Shown here: in pieces, positions 1 to 6,844 of the stretch
How the letters are laid out: every line of letters starts with the position of its first letter
How positions within the stretch are numbered: position 1 is the stretch's first letter
Assembly: GCA_001803705.1 (NCBI GenBank)
Contig: MHDY01000225.1
Coordinates: 1 to 13,099, forward strand
Length of the DNA: 13,099 bases
Origin: Nitrospirae bacterium GWC2_56_14
GTDB lineage: Bacteria; Nitrospirota; UBA9217
Reading direction: 5' to 3'
The notes under the pieces: model-generated
The model's database searches: none
The model's input: only the letters and a program-made list of their open reading frames with translations
What the model was told of the DNA's origin: nothing
Translations under genes and position numbers: made by a program

Positions 1-673
1 AACTGTCGGGGATGATCCGGTAGATGAACTGGTCAATGTTCGGTCTTCCCTCGTAGTAATCGGGATTGGCCTCAAGCACGATCTTCTGGCCCGAGATCCA
101 TTCTTTGAACTTGTAGGGGCCGGTGCCGACGGGATGCCGGTTGAACGGATCGGTATTGATGTCCTTGCCTTCGAGGAGGTGCCTGGGAATGATCCCCACG
201 GCCCAGCTTTCGAGGGCAGGAGAGAAGGGCTCCTTGTAGGTGACCCGGAAGGTGTATCTGCCGAGGACCTCTGCTTTTGCTACGTCCATGTAAGAGCTGC
301 TGTAAGGTGTGGCCACGGCCGGATCGATGAACTTTTTGTAGGTGAACAAACAGTCGTCAGCGGTGAACTCGACGCCGTCGTGCCATTTTACGCCCTTCCG
401 GAGCTGGAAGGTGATGGTCTTGCCGCGGTTCGTGACCGTCCATTGCTCGGCGAGGTCGCCGATGAGTTTAATGTCCTTGTCGTATTTCACGAGCCCGGTA
501 AAGACCTGGTCGTTGATCGTGCCTGATGCCGAATCATTGGCGATAACGGGATTCAGGCGTCGGGCGTCGCCGATGGAGCTCTCGACGAAGGTATTGGGCG
601 CCCGTTCCGTCTTCTGGCCGCAGGCCGAAAGAAGCAGTATCGAGATAACTATGGAGAGATACGGTCTGGTCAT
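1..673 (-). CDS. ABC transporter substrate-binding lipoprotein, family 5 (peptide-type), N-terminal part
   Basis: This is a partial gene. It begins with ATG at 673 and runs off the left edge after 224 codons. The first 18 residues form a lipoprotein signal: a hydrophobic stretch (SIVISILLL) ends in the lipobox L-S-A-C, with Cys18 as the lipidation site. The mature part reads as a family 5 solute-binding protein of the DppA/OppA kind. It has the early 'ARRLNPVIANDSAS' segment, 'GLVKYDKDIKLIGDLAEQW', 'FQLRKGVKWHDGVEFTADD' and 'HPVGTGPYKFKEW', which are hallmark blocks of the family. It would bind peptides or a similar solute outside the inner membrane for an ABC importer; the ligand cannot be told from this part. 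The Shine-Dalgarno is weak (TGAG about 7 bases upstream), but the signal peptide fixes the start. It lies behind a terminator, so it is probably a separate unit; no promoter is clear in 674-747. Permease genes would be expected beyond the window. Confidence 0.9.
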   Translation of the reverse strand, partial: MTRPYLSIVISILLLSACGQKTERAPNTFVESSIGDARRLNPVIANDSASGTINDQVFTGLVKYDKDIKLIGDLAEQWTVTNRGKTITFQLRKGVKWHDGVEFTADDCLFTYKKFIDPAVATPYSSSYMDVAKAEVLGRYTFRVTYKEPFSPALESWAVGIIPRHLLEGKDINTDPFNRHPVGTGPYKFKEWISGQKIVLEANPDYYEGRPNIDQFIYRIIPDS

Positions 674-734
674 CGGGGTCTCAACGCACTCGTGTATGCA
701 TTCCGCGGCGTCAGGGTTGCAGGAGAATACGGAA

Positions 735-768
735 TACAAAAAATAAAAGGGTAGGCAAGGCCTACCCT
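735..768 (-). terminator. Rho-independent terminator after secG
   Basis: A perfect 9-bp inverted repeat lies at 748-756 and 760-768 (AGGGTAGGC / GCCTACCCT) with a 3-base loop. Read on the minus strand, it is followed at once by a T-rich tract (TTTTATTTTTTG). It sits 47 bases after the secG stop and closes the leftward gap-pgk-tpiA-secG transcript. It also separates that transcript from the substrate-binding protein gene. Confidence 0.9.
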
Positions 769-815
769 CAACAGGTTCGTATGGATCGACGCTCCCGTTC
801 AGCAGGGGTGACGGG

Positions 816-1142
816 CTACTTGGAGGCCGGTGCCGGCGCAGGTGCCGGAGCAAGCGGAGCAGCTGCGGGCAGCGATTGCTCCGTTGACTGAATGCCTTTC
901 ATGACCGAGCTTTTCCTGGCAGAACTGATGGCGAGGGTGAGCGACGTTACCATGAAAATAACGGCTGCCCCGGTGGTGATCTTGGCCATGAAGCTCTGCG
1001 CTCCCCGCGGCCCGAAAATGGTCTGTGATGCGCCGCCGAAAGCGGCTCCGATGTCCGCTCCCTTGCCCTTCTGGAGCAGGACCATGAAGATCAGAACGGT
1101 CGCTACCAGGACGTGAAGTGTGGTGAGTAATGCTGTAACCAT
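816..1142 (-). CDS. secG: Preprotein translocase subunit SecG
   Basis: SecG is a small inner-membrane subunit of the SecYEG translocon that assists SecA-driven protein export. The 108-residue product has the expected two membrane segments, about 3-23 and 55-73. Between them is the family's signature cytoplasmic loop, 'LLQKGKGADIGAAFGG' followed by 'FGPRGA'. The tail is an Ala/Pro-rich low-complexity run ending 'APAPAPASK', common in SecG of deltaproteobacteria and relatives. I chose the ATG at 1142 because AAGGAGG lies 6 bases upstream and the membrane segment then starts at once; an in-frame start at 1166 would add eight residues that overlap this Shine-Dalgarno. It follows tpiA by 47 bases. 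Linkage of secG to tpiA/pgk/gap is a recurrent bacterial arrangement and reflects operon history rather than a shared pathway. Confidence 0.95.
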   Translation of the reverse strand: MVTALLTTLHVLVATVLIFMVLLQKGKGADIGAAFGGASQTIFGPRGAQSFMAKITTGAAVIFMVTSLTLAISSARKSSVMKGIQSTEQSLPAAAPLAPAPAPAPASK

Positions 1143-1189
1143 GAAAAGCCTCCTTAGATTGAACAACCGACAACGTTAATAACCTTTGA

Positions 1190-1951
1190 TTATTTGAATG
1201 TCACCAGTGCCGCGAACGATTCGGGTTTTAAACTCGCTCCGCCGACCAGTGCGCCGTCAATGTCAGGCTTGGCCATGAGCTGTGATACATTGTCCGGCGT
1301 GACGCTTCCGCCGTACTGGATGCGGAGCCAGTCTGCGACTTCGGCAGTGTACATTGCTTTTACCTTCTGGCGGATAAAGGCATGGATCTCGTTCGCCTGG
1401 TCCGGTGATGCGGTCTTGCCCGTGCCGATGGCCCACACGGGCTCGTAGGCAATGACGATCTTCTGCATTTCAGCGGCGGTCACGCCCTTGAGCGCGCCCG
1501 TTATCTGGCGGTCGATCACGTTGTTCGCCTTGCCGGCCTCGCGCTCGCTCAGCAACTCACCGACGCAGACGATGGGCAGCAGTCCCTTGTTGAGGGCCTG
1601 GCGGACCTTCTTGTTCACGGTCTCATCGGTCTCGCCGAAGTACTGCCGCCGTTCGCTGTGGCCTATGATAACATACTTGCATCCCGAATCCAACAGCATT
1701 TCAGCCGAGATCTCGCCGGTGAAGGCCCCTTTGTCCTCCCAGAACAGGTTCTGGGCAGCGAGGGCCACGTTCGTTCCCTTGATGGCCTCGGCCACGGTCT
1801 GGAGCGACGTGAAGGTCGGGGCCAGCACGATATCCCGGTCTTTGACGCCTGAAACGAGCGGGATGAGCTTGCTGGCCAGGTCGCGCGCCTGCGTAGCGGT
1901 CATGTTCATTTTCCAGTTGCCGGCGATGATAGGGCGTCGTTTTGCGTTCAT
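1190..1951 (-). CDS. tpiA: Triosephosphate isomerase
   Basis: The enzyme interconverts dihydroxyacetone phosphate and glyceraldehyde 3-phosphate in glycolysis and gluconeogenesis, in the cytoplasm. The 253-residue TIM barrel has normal family length and all catalytic residues: Asn12 and Lys14 in 'GNWKMN', His98 in 'IIGHSERR' and Glu170 in 'AYEPVWAIGTGKT'. The phosphate-binding blocks 'YGGSV' and 'ALVGGASL' are also present. ATG 1951 is preferred over an upstream in-frame start at 1978. It has AAAAAGGA six to seven bases upstream and gives the usual N-terminus, whereas the longer form would translate part of an intergenic repeat. It is the third glycolytic gene of the leftward operon, separated from pgk by 115 bases that hold an inverted repeat. 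Confidence 0.97.
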   Translation of the reverse strand: MNAKRRPIIAGNWKMNMTATQARDLASKLIPLVSGVKDRDIVLAPTFTSLQTVAEAIKGTNVALAAQNLFWEDKGAFTGEISAEMLLDSGCKYVIIGHSERRQYFGETDETVNKKVRQALNKGLLPIVCVGELLSEREAGKANNVIDRQITGALKGVTAAEMQKIVIAYEPVWAIGTGKTASPDQANEIHAFIRQKVKAMYTAEVADWLRIQYGGSVTPDNVSQLMAKPDIDGALVGGASLKPESFAALVTFK

Positions 1952-1965
1952 AGAAATTCCTTTTT

Positions 1966-2052
1966 GACACTGATTCACACTGATTTATTATGATGAAATT
2001 TCTCGATGTTCCTATCTGTGTCCATCATAGACAATCAGTGTCCTTCAGTGTC
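1966..2052. repeat. Inverted repeat between pgk and tpiA
   Basis: The arms are 1966-1985 and 2033-2052; 17 of 20 positions are complementary. Each arm is itself a near-duplication of a CACTGATT / AATCAGTG word. A second inner pair, TATGATG at 1989-1995 and CATCATA at 2023-2029, extends the potential hairpin. The left arm ends right beside the tpiA Shine-Dalgarno. No T-tract follows, so it does not look like a plain terminator. It could be an mRNA stability or processing element, or a remnant of a dispersed intergenic repeat family. Confidence 0.7.
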
Positions 2053-2066
2053 CGAGAGTATTTGCT

Positions 2067-3260
2067 CTACTCCTTATCGTCCGTCAATGCCGCCAGTCCC
2101 GGAAGCTCCTTCCCCTCAAGCAGCTCCAGCGATGCGCCGCCGCCGGTGGAGATGAAGGTGATGCTGTCGGATACTCCGGCCTTATGCACGGCAACATCCG
2201 TGTCACCACCTCCTACGATGGTGGTAGCGTAAGCATCCGCCACGGAGCGCGCAATGGCGAATGTGCCGCGCGAATAGGCGTCTTTCTCGAACAGGCCCAT
2301 GGGGCCGTTCCAGATGATGGTCTTGGCATCCTGAATCGCTTCGGAAAAGAGGCGTACGGTTGCCGGGCCGATGTCGAGGCCGATCCAGCCTTTCGGGATC
2401 TCCTGGGACGTGACGATCTTGGTCTCCGCACCGTCATTGGCGTTCTCGGCCACGACAAAATCAACGGGCAAATAGAATTTAACGCCTTTTTCGTGCGCAC
2501 TTTTTCTGAGGCGCTCGGCCATTTCCAGCATGTCAGGCTCAACGAGCGAGTTGCCCACTTCCTGGCCCTGTGCTTTGATGAAGGTAAACGCCATGGCCCC
2601 ACCGACAATGATCTTGTCGACCTTGTTCTGGAGGTTCTCGATGACGCCGATCTTACCCGATACTTTGGCTCCTCCGAGGATCGCCACAAAGGGCCGCACG
2701 GGATTCGCTACGGTCTTCTGCAGATATTCGATCTCTTTCTTCATGAGGAACCCGGCTACGGATTCCTTCACAAACTTGGTGATGCCGTAGGTGGAAGCAT
2801 GGGCGCGGTGAGCCGTGCCGAAAGCGTCGTTCACGTACACATCGGTGAATGCCGCCAGAGCTTTTGAGAATCCCTCGTCATTCTTCTCTTCCTCTGTATG
2901 AAACCTGAGATTCTCAAGCAGCAGGACATCGCCGGGCCGCATGCCCTGGACCATATGTTCCACGTCAGGGCCGATGCAGTCCTTGGCGAACTTCACCTCT
3001 TTATTGAGAAGCCGGTTCAGCCGCAGCGCCACCGGGGCCAGGCTGTACTTCGCGGTCGGTTTGCCCTTGGGGCGACCGAGATGCGAGGCGAGGATCACCT
3101 TGGCGCCGGCGTCGAGGGCATAGTTAATCGTCGGCAGCGTGGAGCGGATCCTGCCGTCGTCGGTGATATTGCCGTTCTCGTCGAGCGGCACGTTGAAGTC
3201 CGCGCGGATAAAGACCCGTTTGCCCTTCAGATCGACTTTTTCTATGGTCTTTTTATCCAT
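2067..3260 (-). CDS. pgk: Phosphoglycerate kinase
   Basis: The enzyme transfers the acyl phosphate of 1,3-bisphosphoglycerate to ADP, giving 3-phosphoglycerate and ATP; it works in reverse in gluconeogenesis. The 397-residue protein has normal length and the family landmarks in order. These are 'RADFNVPLD' (residues 19-27, substrate binding), 'LASHLGRPKGKP', 'VNDAFGTAHRAHAST', 'ILGGAKVSGKIGVI' (nucleotide-binding domain), 'IIWNGPMGLFE' and the C-terminal glycine-rich 'VGGGDTDVAV'. The ATG at 3260 has GAGGAG eight bases upstream. It lies between gap (63 bases upstream) and tpiA (115 bases downstream) on the same strand, the usual gap-pgk-tpiA order, so the three enzymes are probably co-transcribed. 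Confidence 0.97.
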   Translation of the reverse strand: MDKKTIEKVDLKGKRVFIRADFNVPLDENGNITDDGRIRSTLPTINYALDAGAKVILASHLGRPKGKPTAKYSLAPVALRLNRLLNKEVKFAKDCIGPDVEHMVQGMRPGDVLLLENLRFHTEEEKNDEGFSKALAAFTDVYVNDAFGTAHRAHASTYGITKFVKESVAGFLMKKEIEYLQKTVANPVRPFVAILGGAKVSGKIGVIENLQNKVDKIIVGGAMAFTFIKAQGQEVGNSLVEPDMLEMAERLRKSAHEKGVKFYLPVDFVVAENANDGAETKIVTSQEIPKGWIGLDIGPATVRLFSEAIQDAKTIIWNGPMGLFEKDAYSRGTFAIARSVADAYATTIVGGGDTDVAVHKAGVSDSITFISTGGGASLELLEGKELPGLAALTDDKE

Positions 3261-3289
3261 GACTACTGCTCCTCGTTGATACGCTTCAC

Positions 3290-3320
3290 ATTCCGCATTC
3301 CGAAATCCGAAATCCGCAAT
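3290..3320. repeat. Tandem heptamer repeat between gap and pgk
   Basis: Four and a half direct 7-base units of the type ATTCCGC / ATTCCGA / AATCCGA / AATCCGC fill half of the 63-base gap. The unit varies at only a few positions. The repeat starts 30 bases upstream of the pgk start codon and ends just before the gap stop codon. Similar CCGAAAT-type short tandems are found as intergenic filler in several environmental bacterial lineages (recalled, not checked). Function is unknown. Confidence 0.75.
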
Positions 3321-3323
3321 GAT

Positions 3324-4331
3324 TTACAGTCCCTTCTTCGCCACCATGATCGCCAGGTCGCGGAGCCGGTTCGAATAACCCCACTCGTTGTCGTACCAGG
3401 AGATGACTTTCACCATGGTGCCTTCCATGACGGTGGTGAGCGCTGCGTCTATGATGGAGGAATGGGGATTGCCCTTGAAATCAATGGAGACGAGGGGCGC
3501 TTCTTCGAACTGGAGGATGCCCTTAAGCTTCCCGTCAGCTGCAGCCTTGAGCGCTGCGTTCACTTCTTCCTTGGTGGTCTTTTTCGAGACCTCGAACACC
3601 ACGTCCACGACCGACACATTCGGCGTGGGCACGCGGAGCGACATGCCGTCGAGCTTGCCTTTCAGTTCCGGCAGCACGAGGGACACTGCCTTGGCGGCGC
3701 CCGTTGAGGTCGGGATGATGGACATGCATGCGGCGCGCGCGCGGCGGAGGTCCTTGTGCGGCAGGTCGAGGAGATTCTGGTCATTGGTGTAGGAGTGGAT
3801 CGTGTTCATAAGACCGTGCACGATGCCGAAACTCTCATGGATCACCTTGGTGAACGGCGCCAGGCAGTTCGTGGTGCACGAGGCGTTGGAGATGATGTGG
3901 TGCGCCTTGGGATCGTAGGTATGCTCGTTTACGCCTATGACGAAGGTCGCGTCCGGATCCTTGGCAGGAGCGGAGATCAGGACCTTCTTGGCGCCTGCGG
4001 TGATGTGCTTGCCGGCGTTCGCCTTGTCCAGGAACAGGCCGGTGCACTCCAGGGCGATGTCGACCTTGAGGTCCTTCCAGGGAAGCTCAGCGGGGTCCCT
4101 CTTTGCCAGCACGGCGATCTCTTTGCCGTCCACGATGATCTTGCCGTCGCCGGCTTTGACGTCATGTTTGAATTCGCCGAAGGTGGAGTCCCATTTCAGC
4201 AGGTGCGCGAGGGTTTTTGTATCAGTAAGGTCATTGATGGCTACGATCTCGATGTCCTTGCTGTTCTGCGAAGCGCGGAACACGTTTCTGCCGATCCTGC
4301 CAAATCCGTTGATTGCAATTCTTACCGCCAT
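3324..4331 (-). CDS. gap: Type I glyceraldehyde-3-phosphate dehydrogenase
   Basis: The enzyme oxidises and phosphorylates glyceraldehyde 3-phosphate to 1,3-bisphosphoglycerate with NAD(P). The 335-residue sequence has the N-terminal Rossmann motif 'INGFGRIGR' (residues 7-15), the catalytic 'SNASCTTNCLAPF' with Cys152, and His179 in 'NTIHSYT'. The C-terminal 'WYDNEWGYSNRL' block is also present. Asp34 in 'AINDL' is the residue that favours NAD over NADP in this family, so a glycolytic NAD-dependent role is likely (inference from one residue). The ATG at 4331 has AAGGAGG about eight bases upstream. It is the first of three clustered glycolytic genes. The DUF1015 gene lies 105 bases upstream in the same direction, with a heptamer-repeat hairpin and a T-run between them. 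Confidence 0.97.
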   Translation of the reverse strand: MAVRIAINGFGRIGRNVFRASQNSKDIEIVAINDLTDTKTLAHLLKWDSTFGEFKHDVKAGDGKIIVDGKEIAVLAKRDPAELPWKDLKVDIALECTGLFLDKANAGKHITAGAKKVLISAPAKDPDATFVIGVNEHTYDPKAHHIISNASCTTNCLAPFTKVIHESFGIVHGLMNTIHSYTNDQNLLDLPHKDLRRARAACMSIIPTSTGAAKAVSLVLPELKGKLDGMSLRVPTPNVSVVDVVFEVSKKTTKEEVNAALKAAADGKLKGILQFEEAPLVSIDFKGNPHSSIIDAALTTVMEGTMVKVISWYDNEWGYSNRLRDLAIMVAKKGL

Positions 4332-4357
4332 GGTAGAGCCTCCTTGAGGGTCAAATT

Positions 4358-4432
4358 AAAAACCACAGGGTCCAGGAGTCAGGGGGCAGGGGTCAGGCAG
4401 TTCCTGAACCCTGTACCCTGTACCCTGCACCC
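4358..4432 (-). repeat. Heptamer-periodic imperfect hairpin between DUF1015 gene and gap
   Basis: Two arms at 4366-4397 and 4403-4432 flank a 5-base loop. Both are built from CCCTGNN-type 7-base units on opposite strands: CCCTGTA repeated on the right, CAGGGTC / CAGGGG-like on the left. The loop-proximal CCTGA/TCAGG pairs are perfect and the rest pair with regular mismatches. On the minus strand the structure follows the DUF1015 stop and precedes a run of five T (4358-4362). It could therefore act as a weak terminator or attenuator ahead of gap. It could also be a dispersed intergenic repeat. Confidence 0.65.
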
Positions 4433-4436
4433 TTCC

Positions 4437-5765
4437 TTATCCTAACTTATGCATCACGAGCCCCGTCAGGAGCTTGGGAAAGAAGTACGTCGCCTTCTGC
4501 GGCATGCGTTCGCCTGCAGTTGCCACTTCCTTGACCTCCCGCACCTTGGTCGGGTTCATGAAAAAGACGATCTCCGCTGCATTGTCGTGGATGCGCTTGT
4601 CCGCCTCGGCAGCGTCCTTGATGTATTCGATGTTCAGGCCGAGCTTGTGGGTCTCCATCCTGATCCCGAGCAGCTTGTCGATGATCAGGTGGTGCAGGAT
4701 CGAGACGTCCAGCTTCCGGTACGCGGGCGACTTGGCCGGGAGCAGGGCATCCATGTCCGCTTCGTTCCGCAGGGTCAGCAGGTAGTAGCTGTGCTCGCCT
4801 TTGACCCGCATGCCGAATATATGCGCATGGTCGGCGCGGTGCGCCATGGTGTCCAGGACCGTATGCAGGTCCTTGTTCTCCGACCGTTTGTCGAAGAAGT
4901 CAATGCGCTCTATATTGAAATACTGGTTCAGGCCATCCTCGAAGCGTTGGGGATGAAAGTCGGTCAGGTTGAACATGGCGCGGTGGGCCGGGAGCACCGT
5001 AAGCCCCGGGTCTTCCAACCGGGCCAGGAACATGGCCGTATAATTGAAACCCTCGTTGCCGGTGAAGGAGCCTGCAGCTTTGCGTTGCTCATTCCGGTAG
5101 TTGAGCGCTGTGTCATAGCGGTGATGTCCGTCGGCAATGAAAATCGGCTTGTCGGCCATTTCGCGGACAATGACCTCGATATCCTTTTCATCGCTTCGGG
5201 ACCAGATGCGGTGGGTCACACCATCGCTGCTTTTCACTTCCATCTCCGGCTTGCCATTGGTCCGAGCGAGCACGGCCGCCACTTTTTCCTGGGGGTCGGA
5301 AAAGAGCGAGAATATCTGGCTGAAGCTCGTTTTACATGCCCGAAGCAGGTTCAGCCGGTCCGTTTTTGGGCCTGAGAGCGTTGTCTCATGGGGTTTGATA
5401 ATTCCGGAGTCGTAATCTTCGAGTTTGACCAGGCAAATAAGGCCCCGGAGTTTTCTGGTGGCTTCCTTTACCTTGTACTCCATTTCGTATATATAGAAAG
5501 CGGGAACCTGCTCCTGCTTCACGATAGCGCTGCGGGTCCAATCCTCCAGAACAGCTGCCGCACGGGTATACCGGTTATCTTCCTCGGTATCGCCGGGGCT
5601 CGCCAATCCGTATTCGAGCCGGATCACGTTATTCGGGCTTTTCCGATACAGCGCCTGCTGGCCTGCAGGCGATATGATATCGTAGGGAGGACAGACGAGG
5701 TCGGATATTTTGCCTGCCTTTTCAGTATTATATATGATGCCCCGGAAGGGGGTTATTGTTGCCAT
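4437..5765 (-). CDS. DUF1015 family protein of unknown function
   Basis: This 442-residue soluble protein has no signal peptide or membrane segment. It matches the DUF1015 family as I know it. The N-terminal block is 'FRGIIYNTEKAGKISDLVCPPYDII' (split here as residues 7-20 and 21-31), followed by 'VIRLEYG', 'GLICLVKLEDYDSGIIKPHE' and the strongly conserved 'ADGHHRYDTAL' at 211-221. The last motif resembles the D-G-H-H-R signature of ParB/sulfiredoxin-like folds, which hints at nucleotide or phosphate chemistry, but that is inference. No biochemical function is established to my knowledge. The ATG at 5765 has AAAGGA seven bases upstream. A TTGACA-type promoter lies about 70-95 bases upstream. 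It is transcribed toward gap-pgk-tpiA and may be the first gene of that operon, which points to a role near central carbon or amino-acid metabolism. Confidence 0.88.
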   Translation of the reverse strand: MATITPFRGIIYNTEKAGKISDLVCPPYDIISPAGQQALYRKSPNNVIRLEYGLASPGDTEEDNRYTRAAAVLEDWTRSAIVKQEQVPAFYIYEMEYKVKEATRKLRGLICLVKLEDYDSGIIKPHETTLSGPKTDRLNLLRACKTSFSQIFSLFSDPQEKVAAVLARTNGKPEMEVKSSDGVTHRIWSRSDEKDIEVIVREMADKPIFIADGHHRYDTALNYRNEQRKAAGSFTGNEGFNYTAMFLARLEDPGLTVLPAHRAMFNLTDFHPQRFEDGLNQYFNIERIDFFDKRSENKDLHTVLDTMAHRADHAHIFGMRVKGEHSYYLLTLRNEADMDALLPAKSPAYRKLDVSILHHLIIDKLLGIRMETHKLGLNIEYIKDAAEADKRIHDNAAEIVFFMNPTKVREVKEVATAGERMPQKATYFFPKLLTGLVMHKLG

Positions 5766-5830
5766 CGATCGATCCTTTGTGCGAGCTCCCGCATCTATCC
5801 ATGCAGGATTAAGTGCTTCAAAAGACTTTC

Positions 5831-5860
5831 TTTATAACATAGCGCCTGATTTATTGTCAA
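5831..5860 (-). promoter_or_regulatory. Sigma70-like promoter for the DUF1015-gap-pgk-tpiA-secG transcript
   Basis: On the minus strand, a perfect -35 TTGACA at 5855-5860 is followed after 18 bases by TATAAA at 5831-5836. A 17-base spacer gives TTATAA at 5832-5837 instead. Transcription would start near 5824, leaving a leader of about 60 bases before the DUF1015 ATG. No other good promoter is visible in the gaps between the downstream genes, so it may drive the whole set. Confidence 0.7.
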
Positions 5861-5881
5861 TACATTTTGCGCAACCGGAGG

Positions 5882-5910
5882 TTGACAATTTTACGCTATT
5901 GTGCGATTAT
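5882..5910 (+). promoter_or_regulatory. Sigma70-like promoter for ribF, leaving almost no 5' leader
   Basis: A perfect TTGACA at 5882-5887 is followed by a 17-base spacer and GATTAT at 5905-5910 (4 of 6 consensus bases). The predicted start site is 5916-5918, only 3-5 bases before the ribF ATG at 5921, and no Shine-Dalgarno precedes that ATG. The -35 boxes of this promoter and the leftward promoter are back to back, 21 bases apart. Confidence 0.55.
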
Positions 5911-5920
5911 CCCTGCGCAC

Positions 5921-6844
5921 ATGAGAATCATTCGCGGTATAAAAAGCTTATCAGAGCAGCTTCCGAACCCGGTTTTGACCCTCGGGAATTTTGACGGAGT
6001 ACACCTGGGACACCAGGCGATCTTCGAAAAAGTGATCGAGCGCGCCCGGGCGATCGGAGGGACCAGCGTGGCTTTTACCTTCGAACCGCATCCGCTCAAA
6101 GTGCTTACTCCGGAACGTTCCCCCCGCCTGCTGAACACCTTTCACGGGAAAATGCGGCTTCTTGAGATTGCCTGCCTCGACGTGGTCATCTGCGCCAAAT
6201 TCACCCGGTCCTTTGCCGACCAGAACCCGGAGGATTTTGCACGGGAGGTGCTGCACAAGACCATCGGCGTCCGTGAGGTGTATGTAGGGTACGACTATGC
6301 TTTTGGCAAGGGCCGCGAAGGGAGCATCGATTCTCTTAAACGGATGGGGAAGACCTACGGATTCGAGGTGGGAGTCATCGAACCGGTCCGCATCGATACT
6401 ATCGTTGTCAGCAGTTCGATCCTTCGCGACCTGATCTCGAACGGCAAGATCGAGGAGGCGTCAAGGCTGCTCGGGCGGTCCTATTCGATCGAGGGAGAGG
6501 TCGTCCATGGCGCCCATCGGGGCCAGACGATCGGGTTTCCGACCGCCAACCTGCACACTGCCAATGAGGTCCTGCCTGCTTTTGGAGTTTATGCCGTCCA
6601 TGCCGATGTCGGGGGGCGGCGTTTTCAGGGAGTGGCCTCCATCGGAATCCGGCCGACCTTCGATGCGGGCCCGGTCTCTATAGAGGTCTATTTGTTCGGA
6701 TTCGAAGGAGATCTCTACGGCCAGCAGATGGAGGTCTCGTTCGTGAAACGCCTGCGCGGAGAAGAAAAGTTCGCCGATGTTGATTCCCTCGTGCGCCAGA
6801 TCCGCAAGGATGTTGACGAGGCCATGCAGGCCCTGGCGCGGTAA
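5921..6844 (+). CDS. ribF: Bifunctional riboflavin kinase / FAD synthetase
   Basis: The enzyme phosphorylates riboflavin to FMN and then adenylylates FMN to FAD in the cytoplasm. The 307-residue product is of standard length. The N-terminal FAD-synthetase nucleotidyltransferase domain (about 1-180) shows 'LGNFDGVHLGHQ' (21-32), 'TFEPHP', 'VGYDYAFGKGREG' and 'VSSSILRDLI'. The C-terminal flavokinase domain (about 183-305) shows 'EGEVVHGAHRGQTIGFPTANL', given here as 191-211, with the Thr-Ala-Asn metal/ATP motif, then 'GVYAV', and Glu255 in 'SIEVYLF' as the likely catalytic base. ATG 5921 gives the usual N-terminus. In-frame upstream TTG codons at 5867 and 5882 would extend it, but they lie in the promoter and have no spaced ribosome site. 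It is a lone gene, divergent from DUF1015 and convergent with the response regulator gene. Confidence 0.96.
   Translation: MRIIRGIKSLSEQLPNPVLTLGNFDGVHLGHQAIFEKVIERARAIGGTSVAFTFEPHPLKVLTPERSPRLLNTFHGKMRLLEIACLDVVICAKFTRSFADQNPEDFAREVLHKTIGVREVYVGYDYAFGKGREGSIDSLKRMGKTYGFEVGVIEPVRIDTIVVSSSILRDLISNGKIEEASRLLGRSYSIEGEVVHGAHRGQTIGFPTANLHTANEVLPAFGVYAVHADVGGRRFQGVASIGIRPTFDAGPVSIEVYLFGFEGDLYGQQMEVSFVKRLRGEEKFADVDSLVRQIRKDVDEAMQALAR

Noticed and set aside
2184..2867. Long plus-strand frame opposite pgk (227 codons)
   Set aside because: It lies wholly antisense to the well-supported pgk frame, its translation has no recognisable motif, and it has no ribosome site. It is a composition shadow of GC-rich coding DNA.
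3290..3320. CRISPR-like array
   Set aside because: Units are only seven bases, directly abutting, with no spacers and no cas genes nearby. It is a simple tandem repeat.
2898..3707. 269-codon plus-strand frame spanning pgk and gap
   Set aside because: It crosses the start of pgk and the spacer, translating the ATTCCG tandem as 'RIPKSEIRN', a well-known artefact of such repeats.
4449..5375. 308-codon plus-strand frame opposite the DUF1015 gene
   Set aside because: It is entirely antisense to a conserved protein family, is rich in Val/Gly/His typical of complement-strand shadows, and has no Shine-Dalgarno or domain.
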